Shown: positions 29,601 to 38,637, numbered from the stretch's first letter. The stretch is DNA of 64,000 nucleotides from Allonocardiopsis opalescens (GCF_003002095.1 NZ_PVZC01000001.1:1116001-1180000); one strand, 5' to 3'. The notes: a model not told the origin generated them from the letters alone. Made by a program: numbers and translations.

Positions 29601-31901
29601 TCACTCGCGTTCGCGGCGGGCGGCGTAGCGGCCCAGGGCGCGGATCATGATCGCGTGGTGGCTGCACGGGAGCAGGTCCTGGAGCGGTTTCCAGGCGCGG
29701 TCGACCAGTTCGCGGGCCTCCTCCTGGCAGGCGCGGACGGCGCCGCAGGCGTGCAGCGACTCGGCGGCGGAGGCGACGGCGGCCTCGTCGGCCGCGCCGC
29801 CGCGCACGGTCTCCCACAGCGGGCGCATCCGCTCGGCGGGCAGCAGGGCGACGGCGTGGGCCAGCGGCATGGTGACCTTGCCGGCCCGCAGGTCCTCGGC
29901 GCGCAGCTTGGTCGCCCGCGCCGCGCCCGCGCCGGAGCCGACGGTGACGCCGCGCAGGTCGATCACGTCGTCGCTGATCTGGTAGGCCAGGCCCACCGCC
30001 TCGAAGTAGTCGCCCAGGGCGGCCACCCGCTCGTCGTCGGCCCCGGCGATCAGCGCGCCGACCTCGGCGACGCCGCGCACCGGGGCGGCGGTCTTCAACC
30101 GGTGCGCCGCCCGTACCCGGCGCAGCACCGGCTCGGCGTCGCCGGCCGCCACGGCGGCGTCCATCGCGGCGCGGTGCCCGGCGATGTCGACGGCCTGCCC
30201 GGCGTGCCCGGCCCGCAGCGCGCGCAGGTAGGTCTGGTAGACGCGCAGGCCCAGCCGGTCGTCGTCGGGCAGCACCCGCCGCATCACCTGGTCGAAGACG
30301 AAGTAGGCGGCGGTCGCCGAGTTGACGGCGGCCGCCTCGCCGTAGACGGTGTGCGCGGCCGGCCGGCCGCGGCGCAGCTCGGAGCGGTCCTCGATGTCGT
30401 CGATGACCAGGCAGCCGGTGTGCAGCAGCTCGGTGGCGGCCAGCAGCGCGCGGTACGGCTCGCTGCTCACCCCGAACAGCTCCAGGGCGGCGGTGGCGAC
30501 GTAGGAGCGCCAGCTGCGGCCCAGGCCGTCGACGGCGTGCCGCATCGGCCGCACCAGCGAGCGGTGCATGTCCTCGGCCAGCAGCGGCTCGAAGTCCTCG
30601 GCGCCGTCCAGCCCGGACAGCGCGGCCAGGGCGGCCGGCTCGGGCGCATCGGGGTGCAGCCGGCGGATCTCGGCCAGGGTGACCTCGCGGACCCGGGTGA
30701 TGTGCCGTTCGAAGTCGTCGACGCGGTTGTCGGGCAGCACCCGCAGCACGCCTTCGCCGCGCACCGGCCGCCCGGCCATGGCGCCCTCGGCGCGGACGTG
30801 GGCCTCCAGCATCCCGGGCGAGAACAGCAGGGACCTGATCTCCTGCTCGGGGAACCAGGTCCGCACCCGCAGGCTCAGCCCCAGCTCGGCCACCTCCAGG
30901 CGCCAGGCGGTGTCGTAGGAGTTGAGGGTGGCGACGGAGGTCCACGGCCGCGAGCCGGCCAGCCGCACCGGCACCGCGACCCGGTCGCCCTCCGGTGAGC
31001 ACAGCACCGCGTCGCCGCAGCCCCCCGCGTCGGTGCCGGGGCGGTCGGCGCGGGCGGCCGACAGCTCCCAGCCGTTGTCGAGCCGGAGCGCGACCTGGGT
31101 CCTGGCGGCCGGCCGCCAGGCGTCGGGTCCGGCGAGCGCGCCGCCCGCCCCGCCGGCCATGGAGTGCTCGTACCAGCCGGTGCCGCGCACGGCCCGGGCC
31201 TCGCCGCCGAGGCGGACGGTGCCCTCGACGGCCAGCCGCGGCAGGCAGTAGCCGGTGGCGCCGTCGGCCGCGGACGGGTCCGCCGCCTCGGGCCGGGGCA
31301 GGGCGGGCTTGGCCGGGCGCAGCCGCAGCGCGAAGCCGCCGCCCGCGCCCTCGGCCGTGGCCAGGTAGCTCTCGCCGTCCTTGCGCAGCGCGGCGACGCC
31401 GCCGTAGTCCAGGTCGAGCCGGTCCTCGGCGACCCGGGCCGGGCGGGGCAGCGCCCGGTCGGGCAGCGGCGGGCGCCCCCGCGACAGCGCCTCGACCAGG
31501 GCGGTGCGCACCCGGGGGTCGACGGCCTGGTCGCACTCGGCGGCCGCCCTGGCCAGCTCGACGCAACCGGAGTCCAGCCAGGACTCCCCGTTCATGCGCC
31601 CGGTGCGCGGATCGGCGCACGACCAGCGCACGGCGTGCGCCGCCACCGGCGCGCCGCCGGCGCCGGGGCCGCGGTGGCGGCTGAAGCAGAAGGCCAGGCC
31701 GGTGCGGTCGTCGCCGTCGCCGTCCAGCCGGGCGGTGAACCACCAGTGCTCGGCGGCGCGGTCGGGCCCAGGGAGGTCGCCGGCGCCCGGGTCGGGGGCC
31801 GAGCTGTGCGGCGCGGTGCCGTGCCACCGCGCGTCCGACACGTCCACCGGCAACCTGCCTCTCTCCGAGCGGGCGGTCTCCCGGTGCGCCGTCCGCGACA
31901 T
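29601..31901 (-). CDS. Fusion of CrtC/AttH-like lipocalin fold with trans-polyprenyl synthase
   Basis: The protein is 766 aa. Residues about 30-385 look like the double-lipocalin fold of carotenoid 1,2-hydratase (CrtC) and AttH: AEHWWFTARLDG near the start, WSCADPRTGRMNG, then [28 protein letters not shown]. Residues about 430-760 are a trans-isoprenyl diphosphate synthase with the first Asp motif DDIEDRSELRRGRPA and the second Asp motif ISDDVIDLRG, both DDxxD. It would make a polyprenyl diphosphate, and the lipocalin half may bind, hydrate or cyclise the prenyl product. No carotenoid or terpene genes are adjacent. The ATG lies next to a GACAGT dyad. The fusion is unbroken in one frame. Confidence 0.85.
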   Translation of the reverse strand: MSRTAHRETARSERGRLPVDVSDARWHGTAPHSSAPDPGAGDLPGPDRAAEHWWFTARLDGDGDDRTGLAFCFSRHRGPGAGGAPVAAHAVRWSCADPRTGRMNGESWLDSGCVELARAAAECDQAVDPRVRTALVEALSRGRPPLPDRALPRPARVAEDRLDLDYGGVAALRKDGESYLATAEGAGGGFALRLRPAKPALPRPEAADPSAADGATGYCLPRLAVEGTVRLGGEARAVRGTGWYEHSMAGGAGGALAGPDAWRPAARTQVALRLDNGWELSAARADRPGTDAGGCGDAVLCSPEGDRVAVPVRLAGSRPWTSVATLNSYDTAWRLEVAELGLSLRVRTWFPEQEIRSLLFSPGMLEAHVRAEGAMAGRPVRGEGVLRVLPDNRVDDFERHITRVREVTLAEIRRLHPDAPEPAALAALSGLDGAEDFEPLLAEDMHRSLVRPMRHAVDGLGRSWRSYVATAALELFGVSSEPYRALLAATELLHTGCLVIDDIEDRSELRRGRPAAHTVYGEAAAVNSATAAYFVFDQVMRRVLPDDDRLGLRVYQTYLRALRAGHAGQAVDIAGHRAAMDAAVAAGDAEPVLRRVRAAHRLKTAAPVRGVAEVGALIAGADDERVAALGDYFEAVGLAYQISDDVIDLRGVTVGSGAGAARATKLRAEDLRAGKVTMPLAHAVALLPAERMRPLWETVRGGAADEAAVASAAESLHACGAVRACQEEARELVDRAWKPLQDLLPCSHHAIMIRALGRYAARRERE

Positions 31902-31906
31902 CGACA

Positions 31907-31930
31907 GACAGTAGCAGTGATATGACTGTC
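31907..31930. promoter_or_regulatory. Inverted repeat beside the fusion-gene start
   Basis: GACAGT (31907-31912) and ACTGTC (31925-31930) form a perfect 6-bp dyad with a 12-bp centre, 5 nt upstream of the fusion gene start codon (minus strand). The spacing resembles TetR-type operators, but no such regulator gene is adjacent. Confidence 0.4.
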
Positions 31931-32053
31931 GGTAAGCGTTGCCGTCCGGCGGTTCAGCGATCGGCGGGCGGGCGCGGACCGGGGCCGCAGGACGACGGAC
32001 CGCCCCGGGCGCGGAGAGGGGGGCGCCCGGGGCGGCGGTTCGGGGACGGGCCG

Positions 32054-33673
32054 CTAGTGCACGATGGCCTTCTCCGAGCCTGCGCCGGTCAGCGAGCGCA
32101 CCTCCATCTCGGCCTGCTTCTTGGCGTTGTGCTCCTTGGACAGGACCGTGCCGAGCCAGCCCAGGAAGAACGAGACCGGGATCGAGACCAGGCCGGGGTT
32201 CTCCAGCGGGAACAGGGCGAAGTCGGCCTCGGGGATCATCGAGCGCTCTCCCCCGGAGACGGCGGGGGAGAAGACGATGAGGGTGATGGTGACGATCAGG
32301 CCGCCGTAGATGCTCCACAGCGCGCCCGAGGTGTTGAAGCGCTTCCAGAACAGCGAGTACAGGATCGTCGGCAGGTTGGCCGAGGCCGCCACCGCGAAGG
32401 CCAGCGCGACCAGGAAGGCGACGTTCTGGTCGCGGGCCAGGATGCCGCCCAGGATCGCGGCGGCGCCGATCACCACGGCGGTGATCCGGGCCACCCGCAC
32501 CTCGGCGTTCTTGTCGGACACCTCGCCCTTCTTGATGACGTTCGCGTACACGTCGTGGGCGAAGGAGGCCGAGGCGGTGATGGTCAGGCCCGCCACCACC
32601 GCCAGGATCGTCGCGAAGGCCACCGCGGCGATGAAGCCGAGCAGCACCGGCCCGCCCAGTTCGAGCGCGAGCAGCGGAGCGGCCGAGTTCGCCGCGCCCG
32701 GTGCCGCCTGGATGGCCTCCGGTCCGACCAGCGCTCCGGCGCCGTAGCCCAGCACCAGGGTGAACAGGTAGAACAGGCCGATCAGCACGATCGCCCACAC
32801 CACCGACTTGCGCGCCTCCTTGGCGGTGGGCACCGTGTAGAAGCGCATCAGCACGTGCGGCAGGCCCGCCGTGCCCAGCACCAGCGCGATGCCCAGCGAC
32901 AGGAAGTTCAGCCGGCTGATCTCGGTGGCGCCGTACTGCGCGCCCGGCGCCAGCACGGCCGCCCCGGCGCCGTCCTCGCGGGCGGCGGCCGCGCCCAGCA
33001 GCTCCGACAGGTTGAAGCCGTGCAGGCCGAGCACCCACAGCGTCATCACGAACGCGGCCGCGATCAGCAGCACCGCCTTGATGATCTGCACCCAGGTGGT
33101 GCCCTTCATCCCGCCGATCATCACGTAGACGATCATGACGACGCCGACGACCGCGATCACGACGGACTGGCCGACCGGGCCCTCGATGCCCAGCAGCAGG
33201 TTGACCAGGCCGCCGCCGCCCGCCATCTGCGCCAGCAGGTAGAAGAAGGACACGGCGAGGGTCGAGATCGCCGCCGCCGCCCGGACCGGGCGCTGCCGCA
33301 TCCGGAAGGCGAGCACGTCGCCCATCGTGTACTTACCGGTGTTGCGCAGCAGTTCGGCGACGAGCAGCAGCGCCACCAGCCAGGCCACCAGGAAGCCGAT
33401 GGAGTACAGGAAGCCGTCGTAGCCGTAGATCGCGATGGCGCCGCAGATGCCCAGGAAGGACGCGGCCGACAGGTAGTCGCCCGCGATCGCGATGCCGTTC
33501 TGCGGACCGCTGAACGCGCGCCCGGCCGCGTAGTAGTCGGCGGCGGTCTTGGTGTTGCGGCTGGCCCGCAGCACGATCACCAGGGTGATGGCGACGAACA
33601 GCCCGAAGATGCCGATGTTGAGCAGCGGGTTGATCTGGTCCAGGCTCTCCGCGGCCAGTGTCACGGCTTCCAT
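32054..33673 (-). CDS. Cation/acetate symporter (ActP/MctC type, SSS family)
   Basis: The protein is 539 aa with about 13 membrane spans. FAITLVIVLRASRNTKTAADYYAAGRAFSGPQNGIAIAGDYLSAASFLG is the N-terminal block shared by acetate permeases of the solute:sodium symporter family, and GTAGLPHVLMRFYTVP is the conserved mid-protein block. It probably imports acetate or other short monocarboxylates. It overlaps the DUF485 gene by one base (stop/start ATGA-like), the standard ActP-DUF485 pairing. Confidence 0.92.
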   Translation of the reverse strand: MEAVTLAAESLDQINPLLNIGIFGLFVAITLVIVLRASRNTKTAADYYAAGRAFSGPQNGIAIAGDYLSAASFLGICGAIAIYGYDGFLYSIGFLVAWLVALLLVAELLRNTGKYTMGDVLAFRMRQRPVRAAAAISTLAVSFFYLLAQMAGGGGLVNLLLGIEGPVGQSVVIAVVGVVMIVYVMIGGMKGTTWVQIIKAVLLIAAAFVMTLWVLGLHGFNLSELLGAAAAREDGAGAAVLAPGAQYGATEISRLNFLSLGIALVLGTAGLPHVLMRFYTVPTAKEARKSVVWAIVLIGLFYLFTLVLGYGAGALVGPEAIQAAPGAANSAAPLLALELGGPVLLGFIAAVAFATILAVVAGLTITASASFAHDVYANVIKKGEVSDKNAEVRVARITAVVIGAAAILGGILARDQNVAFLVALAFAVAASANLPTILYSLFWKRFNTSGALWSIYGGLIVTITLIVFSPAVSGGERSMIPEADFALFPLENPGLVSIPVSFFLGWLGTVLSKEHNAKKQAEMEVRSLTGAGSEKAIVH

Positions 33674-34017
33674 CAGGCCCCCTTCTCGATGTCGTCGCGG
33701 ATCTTGTCGGCGAGCGGGTCGAGGCGGCGCCCGGCGTAGCGCACGTACAGACCGGTGATCACGAACGTCGACACGAACTGGAGCAGCCCGAAGACCAGGC
33801 CGATGTTGATGTTGCCGACGACCGGGATCGCCATGAAGTCGTGCGCGTAGTCGGCGAGCAGGACGTACAGCAGGTACCAGGCGAGGAAGAAGGCCGTCAT
33901 CGGGAAGACGAAGACCCGCAGGCGGCGGCGCAGCTGGATGAAGTCGGGGCTCGCCTGCATCCTCTCCCAGTCGTAGTCCGGCGGCAGGCCGCCGCTGTCT
34001 CGTTCGGTGTCAGTCAT
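33673..34017 (-). CDS. DUF485 membrane protein, partner of the acetate symporter
   Basis: The protein is 114 aa from ATG 34017; the in-frame extension to 34092 has no better site. Two hydrophobic spans (FPMTAFFLAWYLLYVLLADY and NIGLVFGLLQFVSTFVITGLYV) and the PDFIQLRRRLRVFVFPMT lead-in identify DUF485 (YjcH-like). In E. coli yjcH precedes actP in the same operon. The exact role is unknown; a small accessory subunit is inferred. Confidence 0.9.
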   Translation of the reverse strand: MTDTERDSGGLPPDYDWERMQASPDFIQLRRRLRVFVFPMTAFFLAWYLLYVLLADYAHDFMAIPVVGNINIGLVFGLLQFVSTFVITGLYVRYAGRRLDPLADKIRDDIEKGA

Positions 34018-34274
34018 CCCTGTCTCTCTCGTGGCGTCGACGTCATCGGGATCACTCTCCCCCGCGACCCGTACGGATGTGGCGTGGGACACATGTGTCC
34101 CGCGCCACGTTAAGAAGGCGGAGCCGCCGCCGAGAAGGTCCCGCCGACCGAACGACGCGTCGCGCGACGAACGGTCGACGTACGGTCGGTCGGGCGCGTT
34201 CAGCGGTCGCGGCCCTGCTCTGCCGTTGAGAGCCGGTGAGTGGTCGCGGCCTGGGCTCTGTCGTTGGCGGCGCG

Positions 34275-34617
34275 GCGAGTTTCGACCCCCGCTCTACCGC
34301 CCTTCGGGCGCGGGAGGCGCCATTCGGCGCGGCGAGTTTCGACCCCCGCTCTACCGCCCTTCGGGCGCGGGACGCCTGGCGGCGAGGGCGAGTTTCGACC
34401 CCCGCTCTACCGCCCTTCGGGCGCGGGACGCCTGGCGGCGAGGGCGAGTTTCGACCCCCGCTCTACCGCCCTTCGGGCGCGGGACGCCTGGCGGCGAGGG
34501 CGAGTTTCGACCCCCGCTCTACCGCCCTTCGGGCGCGGGACGCCTGGCGGCGAGGGCGAGTTTCGACCCCCGCTCTACCGCCCTTCGGGCGCGGGACGCC
34601 TGGCGGCGAGGGCGAGT
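34275..34617. repeat. 56-bp tandem repeat, six copies plus a partial
   Basis: Units begin (GCGAGTTTCGACCCCCGCTC) at 34275, 34332, 34388, 34444, 34500 and 34556, with a last partial at 34612 that diverges after GCGAGT. The first interval is 57 bp and has a variant 3' part; the next five are 56 bp and look identical. Each unit holds a small hairpin, CGCCC-TTC-GGGCG. The block lies downstream of the second symporter gene and upstream of the acetate-symporter operon, both on the minus strand. No conserved spacers are present, so it is not CRISPR. A 56-bp period keeps all three plus frames open across the block, which makes spurious long ORFs. Confidence 0.9.
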
Positions 34618-34704
34618 CCTGCAGGCGCGCCTACGGCGCGGGTGGTTCTTCTGGGGTGGGCTGGCCTGTGCTTGGACGGGTGGTTCGACGTTTCGGGCGG
34701 CGGT

Positions 34705-36402
34705 CTAGCGGGGGCGGTTCTGGCTGGGGGGTGGGCGAAGGCGCGCCTCGTCCAGGTGGAGGCGGAGCATGGCCGCGCGGGACCACGGGGCCGGGCGGCC
34801 GCGCAGGGAGATGGCGACCATGGCGGTGAAGGCGAGCGGGACCGTCCATGGGGCGGGCTGGGTGACGAGGAGGCCGGTCAGGCCGCTCAGGGGCGGGCCG
34901 AACAGGGCGGCGACGATCGCGCCCGAGGTGGTGAGCAGGCCGGTCACCACGCCGGTGAGGGCGCCGGCCGCGGTCAGCCGCGGCCACCAGATGCCCAGGA
35001 CGAGCAGCGGGCAGAAGGTGGAGGCGGCGACGGTGAAGCCCCAGGTCACCAGGACTCCCGCGTCGACGGAGGTGGCGGGCAGCGCGAGCAGCACGGTACC
35101 GGCGGCCACCAGCACCACCGTGATCCGCAGCCGCCGCAGCCCGCCGGGCAGCAGGTCGTGCGCGATCGCGCCGGACATCACCAGCAGCAGGCCCAGCGAG
35201 GTGGCGAGGAAGGCGGCGAAGGCGCCCATGGTCAGCAGCGCGGTGAACAGCGAGCCCGGCCAGCCGGTGTCGACCTGCGCGGGCAGCGCGACCACGACGG
35301 TGTCGGTGGCGTGCGACAGGTACAGTTCCGGCACCAGCACCCGGCCCAGCGCCCCGTACACGCCGGGGAACAGGTAGAAGACGCCCAGCAGTACGACGGT
35401 GACGGCGGCGGTGCGCCGCGCGGCGCGGCCGTCGGGGCTGGTGTGGAAGCGCATCAGGATGTGCGGCAGCCCCATCGTGCCGAGCGCGGTCGCCAGCAGC
35501 ACCCCCCAGGTGCCCAGCAGCGGGTGGCCGGAGTCCTCCAGGTCCAGCAGCGGCCGCCGCCACTCCGCGCCGTTCAGCGGCTCGTCGCCGCGCACCTCGG
35601 GCACCCGGGCGCCCTCGGGGAAGACGAGCGTGCGGCCGGCGTCGATGCGGTGCTCGCCCGGCAGCAGCGCGGCGCCCCCGCCGGGGGTCTCGACCCGCAC
35701 GGGCTCGGCGACGCGCAGGGTGACGTCGACTTGGAAGGAGACCGGGGTCTCCCGGGTGAAGTGGGTGAAGGCCACCGGGTTCACCGCGTCGTGGCGCACC
35801 TCGGGGCCGGCCTGCACCACCAGCCAGACGGCGGGCACGATGAACAGCAGCAGCTTGAGGCAGAACTGGAAGGCCTGCACGTAGGTGGCGGCGCGCATCC
35901 CGCCCAGCACCAGGGTGACGCTGACGACCGCGCCCGCCACCAGCACGCCCACCCAGTACGGGTAGGCGCTCACCGCGCTCAGCACCAGCCCGGCGGTGCG
36001 GAACTGCGGCACCGCGTACAGCGCGCCGATCACCAGCACCACCACGGCGCACAGCCGCCGCAGCGCGGGGGAGGCCAGCCGCGCCTCGGCGAAGTCGGGC
36101 GGGGTGAGCGCGCCCGAGCGGCGCATCGGCGCCGCCACCAGGATGAGCATGGCGATGTAGCCGGCGGTGAAGCCCACCGGGTACCACAGCGCGCCCATGC
36201 CGTCCTTGACCACCAGGCCGGCCACGCCCAGGAAGGAGGCGGCCGACAGGTACTCCCCGGAGACGGCCGCCGAGTTCAGCAGCGGCGACACCCGCCGCGA
36301 GGCGACCAGGAAGTCGGAGCTGGTGCGCATGGCCGCCACCCCGCGCAGCCCGATCAGCAGGGTGCCGAGGACCAGCAGGGCGACCGCGAGCAGCGGGCCC
36401 AT
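34705..36402 (-). CDS. Sodium:solute symporter (SSS family) with extra extracytoplasmic insert
   Basis: The protein is 565 aa. The N-terminal block MRTSSDFLVASRRVSPLLNSAAVSGEYLSAASFLGVAG and the mid-block GTMGLPHILMRFHTSPDG match acetate/solute symporters. Relative to the 539-aa paralogue at 32054 it has a longer soluble segment at about residues 200-285 (EVRHDAVNPVAFTH to LNGAEWRRP) between two spans. The substrate may be a carboxylate. It overlaps the upstream small membrane protein gene by one base and lies downstream of a LytTR/LytS pair that probably controls it. Confidence 0.88.
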   Translation of the reverse strand: MGPLLAVALLVLGTLLIGLRGVAAMRTSSDFLVASRRVSPLLNSAAVSGEYLSAASFLGVAGLVVKDGMGALWYPVGFTAGYIAMLILVAAPMRRSGALTPPDFAEARLASPALRRLCAVVVLVIGALYAVPQFRTAGLVLSAVSAYPYWVGVLVAGAVVSVTLVLGGMRAATYVQAFQFCLKLLLFIVPAVWLVVQAGPEVRHDAVNPVAFTHFTRETPVSFQVDVTLRVAEPVRVETPGGGAALLPGEHRIDAGRTLVFPEGARVPEVRGDEPLNGAEWRRPLLDLEDSGHPLLGTWGVLLATALGTMGLPHILMRFHTSPDGRAARRTAAVTVVLLGVFYLFPGVYGALGRVLVPELYLSHATDTVVVALPAQVDTGWPGSLFTALLTMGAFAAFLATSLGLLLVMSGAIAHDLLPGGLRRLRITVVLVAAGTVLLALPATSVDAGVLVTWGFTVAASTFCPLLVLGIWWPRLTAAGALTGVVTGLLTTSGAIVAALFGPPLSGLTGLLVTQPAPWTVPLAFTAMVAISLRGRPAPWSRAAMLRLHLDEARLRPPPSQNRPR

Positions 36403-36722
36403 CAGCGCTCCTCGACCCGCTCGGCCCGGCGCAGCTGCCAGCGGGCCAGCAGCGCCATCGCCGGGTAGGGCAGCGCGGCCAGCATCAGCCAGGACACCGG
36501 GACGCCGAGCAGCCGCAGGTCGTCCAGGTGCGGCCAGAGCGCGAACACGGCGGGCAGGCCGAGCAGGAGGGCGACGATCAGCACCAGGGCGGGGACCGCC
36601 CTGGCCAGCTGCGCCCGGTACAGGCGGTCGGCGCGGTCGGCGTCGGCGGGGTCCAGCGGGGGCATCCGCCAGCGCCCGCGCGGCCGGCCGCGGGCGTGGG
36701 CGAGCCGGCTCTGCGGGCTCAT
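36402..36722 (-). CDS. Small two-span membrane protein, symporter partner
   Basis: The protein is 106 aa with an AGGAGGG binding site before the ATG. After a basic N-terminus it has two spans (AVPALVLIVALLLGLPAVFAL and VPVSWLMLAALPYPAMALLARW). Position and topology match the DUF485/YjcH-like subunit of the first symporter, with a 1-bp overlap with the symporter gene, but sequence resemblance is weak. It is separated from the response-regulator gene by 29 bp. Confidence 0.75.
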   Translation of the reverse strand: MSPQSRLAHARGRPRGRWRMPPLDPADADRADRLYRAQLARAVPALVLIVALLLGLPAVFALWPHLDDLRLLGVPVSWLMLAALPYPAMALLARWQLRRAERVEER

Positions 36723-36751
36723 CACCGCCACCCTCCTGGCGCGGTGCGGCA

Positions 36752-37561
36752 TCAGGGCCGCCGCTCGGTGCGGTCGAGCTCGCCGCGCTGCGCCGCCCGC
36801 AGCAGCTGCTCGCGCAGCTCGCGGGCGTGCCGGCGGCTGACGGGCACGTCGCCCAGCTCGGTGTGGGCGAGCAGCCCGCCGACGGAGTCGCTGCGCAGCT
36901 CGCGCACGGCGCTGAGCGCCACCAGGAAGCCGCGGTGCACCCGGGCGAAGCCGGCGTCGGTCCAGTACTCCTCCAGCCGGGAGATGGGCATCCGGACCAG
37001 GTGCACCCCCGAGGGGGTGTGCAGCCGGACGTAGTCGCCGCTGGCCTCCACGAAGCGGACGTCGCTCCGGCGCACGTAGCGGATCCGGCCGCCGTTGTCG
37101 ACGCGGATGGCCGCCATGGCGTCGGGCGCCCGGCGCGGCCGCTGGCCGCCGCCGGCGGGGGCGGCGGGCGGCCCGGCGGCGGCCAGCCGGGCGACCTTGG
37201 CCAGCGCGGTGGACAGCCGGTCGGCGCGGACCGGCTTGAGCAGGTAGTCGACGGCGCCCAGGCCGTAGGCGGCCAGGGCGTGCTCCTCGTGGGCGGTGAC
37301 GAAGACGACCACCGGCGGCTCGCTCAGCTTGGCCAGCAGCGACGCCATCTCGATGCCGTCCAGGCCGGGCATGGAGATGTCCAGGAAGACGGCGTCGAAG
37401 CGGTCGGCCTGGATGCTGCGCAGCGCGCTGATGGGGTCGCCGGCCGCGACCACCTCGGCCACCTCGGGGGCGTCGCGCAGCAGCCGGCACAGCTCGTCCA
37501 GGGCGAGCGGGACGTCGTCGACGGCCAGCACCCGCAGCCCGGTACCGCGGTCCGCCGTCAC
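36752..37561 (-). CDS. LytTR-family response regulator
   Basis: GTG overlaps the kinase stop by 4 bp, giving 269 aa. The receiver domain begins LRVLAVDDVPLALDELCRLL; the phospho-acceptor Asp is in DAVFLDISMPGLDG at about residue 57, and the conserved Lys is in VDYLLKPVRAD. The LytTR DNA-binding domain (about 160-260) contains IRYVRRSDVRFVEASGDYVRLHTPSG and RVHRGFLVALSAV. It forms a two-component system with the adjacent LytS-like kinase and probably controls the downstream symporter genes. Confidence 0.92.
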   Translation of the reverse strand: MTADRGTGLRVLAVDDVPLALDELCRLLRDAPEVAEVVAAGDPISALRSIQADRFDAVFLDISMPGLDGIEMASLLAKLSEPPVVVFVTAHEEHALAAYGLGAVDYLLKPVRADRLSTALAKVARLAAAGPPAAPAGGGQRPRRAPDAMAAIRVDNGGRIRYVRRSDVRFVEASGDYVRLHTPSGVHLVRMPISRLEEYWTDAGFARVHRGFLVALSAVRELRSDSVGGLLAHTELGDVPVSRRHARELREQLLRAAQRGELDRTERRP

Positions 37562-38637
37562 GGCATCACCCCCGGCTGGAAGCGGGGCACCCGCACGACC
37601 ACCCGGGTGCCGGCTCCGGGCGCGGTCTCGACCACCAGGCCGTACCAGGCGCCGTAGACGTGGCGCAGCCGCCGGTCGACATTGGCCAGGCCCACGCTGT
37701 CGGGCGAGCCGCGGCCGGCCAGGATCGCCTTGGCCCTGGCGGGGTCCATGCCGGCGCCGTCGTCCTCGACGCAGATGACGCAGTCGTTGCCCTCGGCCTC
37801 GCCGGAGACCTGCACCAGCCCCGCTCCGGCGCGGGCCTCCACGCCGTGCCGGATGGCGTTCTCCACCAGCGGCTGCAGCACCAGGTAGGGCACTGCGACG
37901 CCCAGCACCTCGGGCGCCACCCGCACCTGCACCCGCAGCCGCTCGCCGAGCACGGCCCGCTGGAGGATCAGGTAGGTCTCGATCGCGTGGAACTCCTCGG
38001 AGACGGTGGTGTAGTCGCCGTGCCTGGCCAGGCTGTAGCGGGTGTAGTCGGCGAAGTCGGTCATCAGCTCGCGCGCGCGGTCGGGCTCGGAGCCGACCAG
38101 CGAGGAGATCACGGTCAGCGCGTTGTAGACGAAGTGCGGCGAGATCTCGGCGCGCAGCGCGCGCAGCTCGGCCTGGGCGGCCTGCTCGGCGGAGGTCTCC
38201 AGCCGGCAGCGGTCCAGGGCGTCGGCCACCCAGGCGGCGGCCTTGCGCACCGAGGCCGGGCGGACCGGGCCGGCCACCACCAGCGCGCCGGCCAGCTCGC
38301 CGTTGGCGAACAGCGGCTCGGCCACCAGCGGCGGGCGGCCGCTCGCCGCCTCGGCGTGCAGCACGGCGTCGATCAGCGCCTTGACCTCGGTGTCGCCCGC
38401 GGGCCGGCCGGCCCAGGCGAGCGAGCCGGCCAGGTCGGCCAGGGCGAGGCCGCGGGCGCCGAGCAGCCGCCGCATCCGGCGGGCCGCCCGGCGGGCGCCC
38501 GAGCCGGCCAGGCCGTCGCGCAGGTCGCCGACCACACCGCGCGCCGCGCTCAGCGCCGCCATGGCGTCGGGCCGGGGCCGGACGGCCCACGGCCGCGCCG
38601 CGGTGCGGTGCGGCGGGCGGACGGGGGACGGGTCCAT
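37558..38637 (-). CDS. LytS-type sensor histidine kinase
   Basis: The protein is 359 aa, soluble (no clear membrane span). A sensory N-terminal half includes a probable GAF-like region (about 50-150). The phospho-acceptor is in EISPHFVYNALTVISSLV (His168 by count), the N box is PLVENAIRHGV, and DDGAGMD and SVGLANVDRRL are the ATP-binding blocks. The absence of membrane spans suggests it senses a cytosolic signal, perhaps a metabolite of the imported acid. It is coupled with the response regulator. Confidence 0.9.
   Translation of the reverse strand: MDPSPVRPPHRTAARPWAVRPRPDAMAALSAARGVVGDLRDGLAGSGARRAARRMRRLLGARGLALADLAGSLAWAGRPAGDTEVKALIDAVLHAEAASGRPPLVAEPLFANGELAGALVVAGPVRPASVRKAAAWVADALDRCRLETSAEQAAQAELRALRAEISPHFVYNALTVISSLVGSEPDRARELMTDFADYTRYSLARHGDYTTVSEEFHAIETYLILQRAVLGERLRVQVRVAPEVLGVAVPYLVLQPLVENAIRHGVEARAGAGLVQVSGEAEGNDCVICVEDDGAGMDPARAKAILAGRGSPDSVGLANVDRRLRHVYGAWYGLVVETAPGAGTRVVVRVPRFQPGVMP

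Noticed and set aside
32054-33038. The fusion protein continuing upstream to 33038 (1145 aa)
   Set aside because: That frame extension is antisense-free but crosses the acetate symporter gene on the same strand, whose frame is clearly coding; ATG 31901 is the start.
34275-34617. CRISPR array
   Set aside because: The repeats abut with no unique spacers and no cas genes are nearby.
34007-36468. Long plus-strand open frames through the tandem repeat, up to 742 aa
   Set aside because: They come from the 56-bp repeat, which has no stop in any plus frame, and from antisense reading of the symporter gene. Composition is Arg/Gly/Pro rich with no domain.
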